Positions 57,601-64,000 of a DNA stretch of 64,000 bases are shown here, in pieces. The position numbers were made by a program, and so were the translations under genes. Source of the stretch: Siphonodentalium dalli (taxonomy: Eukaryota > Mollusca > Scaphopoda > Gadilida > Siphonodentaliidae). Location of the stretch: contig CP136069.1 in assembly GCA_032622095.1 (NCBI GenBank), positions 62,001 through 126,000 of the forward strand, given 5' to 3'. The notes beneath the pieces were generated by a model, which saw only the letters and a program-made list of their open reading frames with translations, made no database searches and was not told where the DNA came from. Positions within the stretch are counted from its first letter, which is position 1, and each line of letters begins with the position of its first letter.

Positions 57601-59675
57601 TTTTAATTTCTTTAACAAAGCGGCATCGACTTATATAATTACCACGTTGTCGGGGGACACTGTGGTCGGCTGACCTTTTATTTAATTTTTATTTTTATTT
57701 TGACATAGTCTTATGACTTTTCATGTGCGTATTTTAGTCTGCAAGATTTATATCAAACTACTTTTGATTATAAATTTTAATATTACACTATACTTTTACT
57801 TATTCTGAGATGCTTAAATGTGTTTTTTCGTGTTTTATGAAATTTTTAGAGAAAATATTAAATAGATTTTCTTAAAAACAATGAAAAAAACTTTAAGGTA
57901 GGGGTTTTAAAATAGGGTCAGTAGGGAAACCCAAACCGCAAATATTTTTTTCTTTGGCCTAAGTGTCAATATACTATTAATGTGGTTGACCGAGAGTCAC
58001 ATGTTTGAGATGAAGTCACGAGACTTCCGAAACACCTGTGGGAAAAGGATTTAAAATCCAGTAACCATTTGTGGCTTAATTATGTGTATACATGTATATC
58101 TATATTATTTATATCCAGCATATATAAATACTAGGGTAAATAATTTTAGAGCTCATCTGTGAAAACAAACATGATTATTTTAGCATTAACATGTACTTTT
58201 TAAAACAGCCACCTTCCCTTCAGTTTCTACAGAACATGTCTATTCCAGCTACATGTAGCTATTAATAGCGCTTGTTCCTGCAATTGAAATGATTTGTGCT
58301 GTTGTCACATTGATGTAAACATGAAACTTGACCGGGTGGGGGGGGGTGTATCTTGGGTCAATGCTTCAGTAACTAATTTGATAAAAACACACTTGTCTTT
58401 GCTGAATTTTTTTACTGGCCATGTGACGAACTTACGATATATGGACGCTCTTCTAGTAATTACGATCCTTGATTCGCTGCACTTAGCTTACCCATGGAAG
58501 ATTGTTGGTATGCACATGTACTATTTAGGGTGGGAATTTAATTACTGGTATATAAGAAGCAGGAATACCACAGTAGTACTAGTACCACCTTGAAACAGAA
58601 CCTCTGTTTTCAATAGCTTATTAGGACTAAATGTATTACAGGTATGTAACAGTATCCATCCCCACTCCTTTTGGTCAGGTACCCATTCAACGCAACTGGT
58701 AAAGTGCAAGACTGTATTTTGATGAACATTTCCACTCAGTTAAAAAAATTGTCAGGTCTGTCTACTTTGGATTGAGCCCTCGAGTAGTTCATTTTCGTGA
58801 ATTTTTATCGCAATACCACGATAATTTGAACAATTATCAGCTGATTTTGTTGATTCAGTTATATTGTACTTTGGTATATGATGATAGAACATGTTGGGGG
58901 AAGGATACCAAATTACTACAGGTTTCTTCCATTCATTTTTACCAGAGTTATGGCCTTTGCTTGACTTGAAAATTTGTTAATTTTGTTTCTGCATGTACCA
59001 ACATTTTAGCTTTTACTCTCAGATGCCCACTAATAGTGTCAGCACAAATATTAATTTTGGAGAAAATTTCCATCGATCACTATTATTTGGCATTGAGACA
59101 TAGTGTTAAATTGACATCACAATTATTAAATTCAACCTAAATCCCCACCCAAAACTATTATCAGGCCATCACGCTTATTTGGCACCTGAGTGTAATTCGG
59201 GCATGGATAATCAGATTCGGTTGTGCTGTGGTATGGTGATAGCACAGCATGTGGTAAAGGATACCCACAAACTATGGGTTTCGTCCATTCATTTTTATCA
59301 GAGTTTGACTTGGAAATTTCTGAATTTTGCATCCTTTTGAAATTTTCAGCTTGTAATTGGGCATGGATCATTGGATTTGATTCTGCTTTCGTGTTTTTAT
59401 TGCCCATTTTAAGGAAAAAAGATTTTTCCATCCAAACAGATATTTAGTATTACCCACTCTCTAAACTGAGTGTCAGGGGGCTTGGCAATGCACTTGTTAT
59501 TGTTATTCCACACAATATACATGTAATTCAGAAACCTAGCTGTTACTTTCTGTTTCAGGAAATTATTGAACTTCCAGTATTGAAAGTGAATGCAGCTACA
59601 CTGGAGACAGAATCTGTGTTTCACCAATATGTGCAGCCGAGAGTACATTCAACACTGACAAAGTTCTGTACTGAG
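54431..59675 (+). CDS. ERI3: ERI3-like DEDDh 3'-5' exonuclease, first two coding exons, 3' part beyond window
   Basis: Member of the ERI-1/ERI2/ERI3 family of DEDDh RNA exonucleases. Two exons give 118 residues: a 57-residue leader rich in aromatic and basic residues, then FDYFLVLDFEATCEDG with the Exo I acidic pair (D65, E67), then EIIELPVLKVNAATLE and HQYVQPRVHSTLTKFCTE. The FLVLDFEATC, YVQPxVH and FCTE wording is closer to ERI3 than ERI1 or ERI2. Exo II and III motifs and the catalytic His are not in the window, so activity cannot be judged here. Start at 54431 is the first in-frame ATG after a stop at 54368. The intron is 4.9 kb, phase 0. Divergent from SARA, with about 6 kb between start codons. 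Confidence 0.88.
55017..55692. mobile_element. Foldback-type element of GTCGTTTCGTACC repeats, 9-bp target duplication
   Basis: Each end carries five or more copies of a TGGTCGTTTCGTACC-type motif, inverted at the other end over about 100 bp. Flanked by exact ATTTTAATA duplications (55008-55016 and 55693-55701). Long TIRs and a 9-bp duplication are Mutator-like traits; the class is uncertain. The periodic Arg/Phe-rich frame across it is an artefact. Confidence 0.85.
56224..56932. mobile_element. TIR element of 709 bp with TA flanks
   Basis: CCTTACTCGTATTTAAATTT and the complementary end AAATTTAAATACGAGTAAGG (one mismatch, AATTTAAATACGAGTAAGG) are flanked by TA (56222-56223, 56933-56934). Inner GAACTGAGCGAAAAATAATA blocks appear near both ends but in direct orientation. 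No transposase frame. TA duplication fits Tc1/mariner-type MITEs. Confidence 0.8.
57395..57682 (-). mobile_element. Pearl/Helentron-associated-like family 2, one-unit copy
   Basis: Reverse orientation relative to the 17-kb copy: CTGTCCGTCCATCACACTTT, ACCTTCATGGTGTAATCATC, ATGTGCAACATGTATATAGA, then GTCGGGGGACACTGTGGTC. The 113-codon minus frame here is repeat-derived. Confidence 0.7.
57690..59550. other. ERI3 intron 1, last part, nothing recognised
   Basis: AT-rich intron. Two partly similar blocks near 58870-58990 and 59230-59350 share ATTCATTTTTA(T/C)CAGAGTT and GGCACCAAA-like words, suggesting an old tandem duplication. No exon other than 59559-59675. Confidence 0.45.
59559..59675 (+). 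CDS. ERI3: ERI3-like exon 2
   Basis: 39 codons between a strong TTCTGTTTCAG acceptor and a GTATGT donor, phase 0 on both sides. Encodes the EIIE...YVQP...FCTE strand-helix segment after Exo I. The family continues LTGI; that exon was not found up to base 64000. Confidence 0.93.
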
Positions 59676-59810
59676 GTATGTACATGTAAAAATTGGATCA
59701 CTCTATTGAGTCTATTCATTATGCTGGGCATGCAGTACTACAGGTAATCTGGGAACTTAAATCTGAGTCTAGGTAATCTGGGAACTTAAATCTGAGTCTA
59801 GATCATCCAT

Positions 59811-59946
59811 AGCAGATGAGGCCATGCATAATGAGGTCCCCAGAGGATGAATTTGGTGATGCTAGCCTACTGTGCAGGGCAGCATCACTAAATTCACCCT
59901 CTGGGGCCTCAATCTGCATATGTCCGGCACCATAATTTAAGGCCTG
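59811..59946. mobile_element. MITE family C, diverged copy after ERI3 exon 2
   Basis: ATGAGGTCCCCAGAGGATGA ... TCACCCTCTGGGGCCTC, closing CCATAATTTAAGGCCTG. Preceded by a 28-bp direct duplication of AGGTAATCTGGGAACTTAAA (about 59743 and 59771). Confidence 0.7.
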
Positions 59947-60189
59947 ATTGATAGCTGTATTATTGAAGCCAATGATATTCTACACGTTTTCAGAAGATGC
60001 AAAATAAAATCTAAATCCAAGGCAATGGAACAACTTTGACATTCTTGCTTGATGACATCACATTATGCTCAGCACACTAAGTTACATACGGGGAAGTATC
60101 GATCATGTGTCACACTAATAGACACTATCATCAGATTCGGACATGATGCTCACTTGTTGGACTACTATATAATTACTAGTATAATAATT

Positions 60190-60897
60190 GTCCCCCGAAA
60201 AATTTATTTTTCAGGGGGACTTTAGAAACGGGCTCTGTCCGTCCGTTTAGCCGTTCGTCGTACCGTCCGTTCGTCCATCCGTCCATCACACTTTTGAGTA
60301 CCTTCATGGTGTAATCATCTCCTCCTACAGATTTCATCCCAGAGATTGAAACTTCAGAATATTGTTGCCCATATATTGAAGATGTGCAACATGTATATAG
60401 ATGACGGAAAAATTATTTTTTGACGGAGTTATTAACCCTTTTCGACTAATTTTCAGTATGAGGGTACCTTCATGGTGTAATCAACTCCTCCTACAGTTTT
60501 GATCATAGATATTTGAAACTTAAGAGTATTGTTACACATTTTGGAGATGTGCAACATGTATATAGATGATGGATTTTTTTTTTTTTTACGGAGTTATTAA
60601 CCCTTTCCGACTTGGAAAATTTTAACATTTTTTATAATTTTCTGTATGAGGGTACCTTCATGGTGTATTCAACTCCTCCTACAGTTTTAATCATAGATAT
60701 TTGAAACTTCAGAGTATTGTTACCCACGTATTGGAGATGTGCAACTTGTATATAGATGACGGAATTTTTTTTTTTTTTTACGGAGTTATTAAACCTTTTC
60801 GACTTAGAAAATTTCAACATTTTTTTAAATTTCTTTAACAAAGCAACATCGACTTGCCCCATTGTCGGGGGACACTGTGGTAGGCCGACCTTTTATT
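60190..60897 (-). mobile_element. Pearl/Helentron-associated-like family 2, three-unit copy
   Basis: Reverse orientation. Terminal hairpin GTCCCCCG...CAGGGGGAC at 60190-60220, a GTCCGTCCG-type microsatellite, three tandem units of about 165-175 bp (GTACCTTCATGGTGTAATCA ... GCAACATGTATATAGATGA), then the inner end GTCGGGGGACACTGTGGT. The most complete copy of this family in the window. Confidence 0.8.
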
Positions 60898-61814
60898 TAA
60901 AACTAGAAGGAGATCAATTCCTTCCAGCTAAGAGATCGACACCTGTCTATTGATATGAGTATTATACTTTCCTCCAGATAATCAACTCAATGTTTACCGC
61001 CAAATCAGCTCACAAAAATAGCCTAAATCATGTACAGGTAGTCTCGAACTGAGACCTTCATATACTGTAAAATACATTATTACCTCTTTCGATGCCAAAC
61101 GCACCATTCATTTGAAATTATCCCTAATGACGCCAATCACACATATTTGCAAAATCGGTGGGTTTCCCTGGTCTGGGATGTCATGGTCAGCCAGAATAAT
61201 GTACATGTATTTATACTGTTGTTGATGGGAAGCATCAGCTTGATTGAATTTTAATGTATATTTGAGTGGTATTTCTTGTAATAGAGTATATGGATGAGAT
61301 CCACATATGGCTGACAAGGGTATACCTGGTTATATAACAATGTGTAGCTAGGGGAGGTGGGTTGGTAGTTTGAAGGCTTATCATTTAAAATAAGCTTATA
61401 CCTTTGGTTATGGCATTACTCTGTATTCAGCTGATGTTGGTTTTCTGACAGAATTATGTTGACTTGGAGAATTTGCTTGGTGGACATGTTGTATGCATAT
61501 GTACATATAAGAGTCCATGGTCATGTAATTTTTTCAAATGTGGTCGTAAGATTGTCTGGTTTGTCAATACAGTGTCATGTATGGAACTAAACAATTTACC
61601 AAAACATGTAAAAATATGGAAACAAAATAACAAAAGCTACTGAATACAATATTTACATTTGTACCATTGTGAGGCTGGATATACTTGGTGCAATTCAAGA
61701 TGGCTGCCAAGTCCACGAGACCTCTATGAGGTGGCCAAATTGGAAAATCATGGCCCATAGAGGCCATGGGGTATGTGTACGTGAACCTAACATCAGATAA
61801 TGTATGAGATATGA

Positions 61815-62162
61815 CTAACCACACAGCGGGCTATCATCACTAAATTCACCTTCTGGGGACATCATTCTGCTTAGGTCTCATCTTCTCTTGAAAGCATCTT
61901 TATTATCAAATTCAAATTTTTTTTAGTTTCTTCAGAAAGTTTCTTTAAATTATTTTAGTTTAGTTTCTCAAAATCCCAAAATTGGCACAAATGCATAATC
62001 GAGGTGCACATTACCATATTCACCATCTGGGAACTTAAATCTGTGTTTAGGTCTCCCATAGCAGATGACGAATTTGGTAGCCCGCTGTTCGGGGTAGCAG
62101 CACTAAATTCACCCTCTGGAGAGCTCATTCTGCAAATGTCCGGCACCATATTTTAAGGCCTG
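61815..62162. mobile_element. MITE family C, diverged large copy
   Basis: CACACAGCGGGCTATCATCACTAAATTC...GGGGACATCATTCTGC and GTAGCAGCACTAAATTCACC...GCTCATTCTGC, ending CCATATTTTAAGGCCTGG. Resembles the 15.98-kb and 20.76-kb subtype. Confidence 0.65.
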
Positions 62163-62169
62163 GCTATAA

Positions 62170-64000
62170 ATACGAGGCTACGTACCATCTCAAGCTCTCA
62201 GACATGTACTAGTAAGGTATTTTCAGACCACAAAACAGTAAGTTCCCCCTGATAGTTTTAAGGATATCTACAGATGTGGTAATATCAGAATACGGTTAAA
62301 CTTCGGGAAGATAATCTCTTACATGTGATTGACATATAAAATAACTGTTGATATTGTGAGTGGCTACATAAATGAACACCAATTGAATGGGAAGAATACA
62401 CTTTCGATAAATCACTGGGTTTACTAAGAGGAAACATGTTCACATAATATGATAATATGCAAGGCATATTGAACGACCCCGGTATATGAAGAGCCTTGCA
62501 AAGGATCGTGTAATTAGTCATTAACCTATGTACCTATTTAGGCCTAATGCATGGTAACGAGGCGAATGCTTGATTAATCTTATATATTGATTGTTTTGGG
62601 TGTGAGTAGACTTCGATATGCCTATTTATTTTAGACATCAGCTTTTGATAATAAATGCCTAGCATATTACCGGTATAATAATGTTCTATTTGAGTGCCAT
62701 ACAATGTACATGTATGTCACTGCAATTAAGTCTATAACTAAGTACATGTATGTTCCATCAGATACAGGCACACTGTAGGCCTATGAGTAGAAACATGTCT
62801 ACAAATGAGGGTTCATACGGACACGGGTCCTGAAGACCCTGTATATGAATGTCCCTTGTTATACTAATTGAATCATGACTGTGTAGTCTATATATGATGT
62901 CTAGTCTAATGTGGGGAAATCAGTAACATAGTCTGGATGAAGTCATGAAATATGTTGATGTAAACATATTTTATTCCAATTCTAAAACATGCTACATATA
63001 TGAACATTTAACAAAAGTTTTAAGAATATAGTATAGATAGGTGAATTGAAAAAGGGATTAAACAACAAGTCCAGGGGCTTTAAATAAATATATAAGAGAA
63101 TACAAGAAATATGTTTAATATTATGTTGTAACTTGTTTTCGTAAACTAATGTACGAACTTGATTTAATATGTAACTATTCATTCATAATTACCTGTTTAT
63201 AAATAACTTCAATTCATTATCACATATCAGAAATTGTGATGTAGATAAGATAAGATAAGATAAATTTTATTTAAAAGTCGGAAGTAAACATTATAGAAAC
63301 ACAAGCTCTGAAGAGCTTTTGACTGACTGTAAAACAAATACATATGTATAGATAAATTGGAAGTATCACATTTGTCCTTTGTGATTAAGCACAACCACAG
63401 CTGGTTTTAACGTCATCATTATATCAGCACTTGCTTGTCGCTACTTGCCGGAGCATCATTACAATAGACATCTGGTCATGTTCAAATTTCTGAATTCTTG
63501 GTTAACGGTAGGTGGACTTCTCCTTGGTGACTTAGCCTCTATGGCACCAAAGGGAATGAGCAATCTACAAAAGAGTGGATAATGGCGCTAAATGTTATGA
63601 TATTCCTCATACATCCACTGCAAGAGGAATGGCAGTTTCATGGCAGTATTGAATCTCCAGTGTCTACTTATTACAATGAGGGCACGGCGCCTCCTAGATC
63701 ACGCCATGAATCTCTACTCAGGCTAACGCCCTTAGAGATCATATTCCACCAGTACAAAACCTTGGAACTTTTTGAAGTTTTAACAGAGAACATTATATAG
63801 TCCAAAAAATAACGCCTGGAATATATTTCTGTGTTAATACAACTTGCTTAATCATGTATTCATCAGTAGGCGAAGGTCCCAGCTCAAGATTTCTTTATTT
63901 AAGGGACTTTGTGGGTGATTTTGCTTTGCGCCACTTACCATCATGGAGTTTCTCCATGGTAATTATTTGAGTGTTGTTTGCAATATCGGCTCAATAAAGT
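62170..64000. other. ERI3 intron 2, right edge of window, nothing supported
   Basis: A (GATAA)n microsatellite lies at about 63246-63270. A 72-codon plus frame at 63582-63800 sits in a locally GC-richer stretch (63390-63800), but neither strand shows a recognised domain. The next ERI3 exon (expected to start LTGI) was not found. Confidence 0.45.

Noticed and set aside
63582-63800. 72-codon plus frame as the next ERI3 exon or a retroelement fragment
   Set aside because: Does not contain the LTGI continuation expected for ERI3, nor any reverse transcriptase or integrase motif I can recognise.

Overview
The window is animal nuclear DNA. It is AT-rich, with short coding exons separated by kilobase introns with GT-AG ends, and it is saturated with small inverted-repeat transposons. 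Several repeats have the architecture of bivalve 'pearl'/Helentron-associated elements: a tandem core of about 160 bp, then an ACGG-type microsatellite, then a short hairpin. Together with the ancestral, unduplicated look of the main gene, this suggests a marine lophotrochozoan, most likely a bivalve mollusc. That placement is an inference. No bacterial-type genes, rRNA, tRNA or CRISPR were seen.

Two protein-coding genes can be supported. (1) A minus-strand gene occupies about three quarters of the window (start codon at 48428, last visible exon ending at 1930) and encodes a SARA-type FYVE protein (ZFYVE9/ZFYVE16 family). Eighteen coding exons, one of them a tentative 33-bp micro-exon, join with consistent reading phase into about 1301 residues. 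In order these hold an N-terminal LDKVLDDLEEE segment, a long acidic/Ser-rich region with ISDSELDSYL and GARPK motifs, a complete FYVE zinc finger, a SARA-type Smad-binding domain with a KQVMF PP1 docking site, and most of the conserved C-terminal domain. The last part of the C-terminal domain lies beyond the left edge. (2) A plus-strand gene begins at 54431 and encodes an ERI3-like DEDDh 3'-5' exonuclease. Two coding exons (118 residues, including the first catalytic Asp-Glu pair) are inside the window and the rest lies beyond the right edge. The two genes are divergent, with about 6 kb between start codons.

Layout: 1-4.4 kb holds the SARA C-terminal exons; 4.4-12.7 kb holds more C-terminal exons, a 48-bp poly-C tract and tandem repeats; 12.7-34.5 kb is two very large SARA introns (8.6 and 13.2 kb) packed with MITEs, split by the exon carrying most of the Smad-binding domain; 34.5-40 kb holds the FYVE exons, the micro-exon and the 1.5-kb central exon; 40-46 kb is an intron with a 3.9-kb Helentron-like element of about 23 tandem units inserted in an older MITE; 46-48.4 kb has exons 2 and 1; 48.5-54.4 kb is the intergenic/5' region with nested transposons; 54.4-64 kb is ERI3 exon 1, a 2-kb interrupted inverted repeat, exon 2 and intron.

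SARA is an early-endosome adaptor that presents Smad2/3 to TGF-beta/activin receptors. ERI3 belongs to the ERI-1 family of RNA exonucleases. Nothing in the sequence links them functionally beyond adjacency. The unusual content is the transposon landscape: palindromes inside transcribed introns, a higher-order tandem array with YY1-like motifs, and clean nested insertions with readable target duplications.
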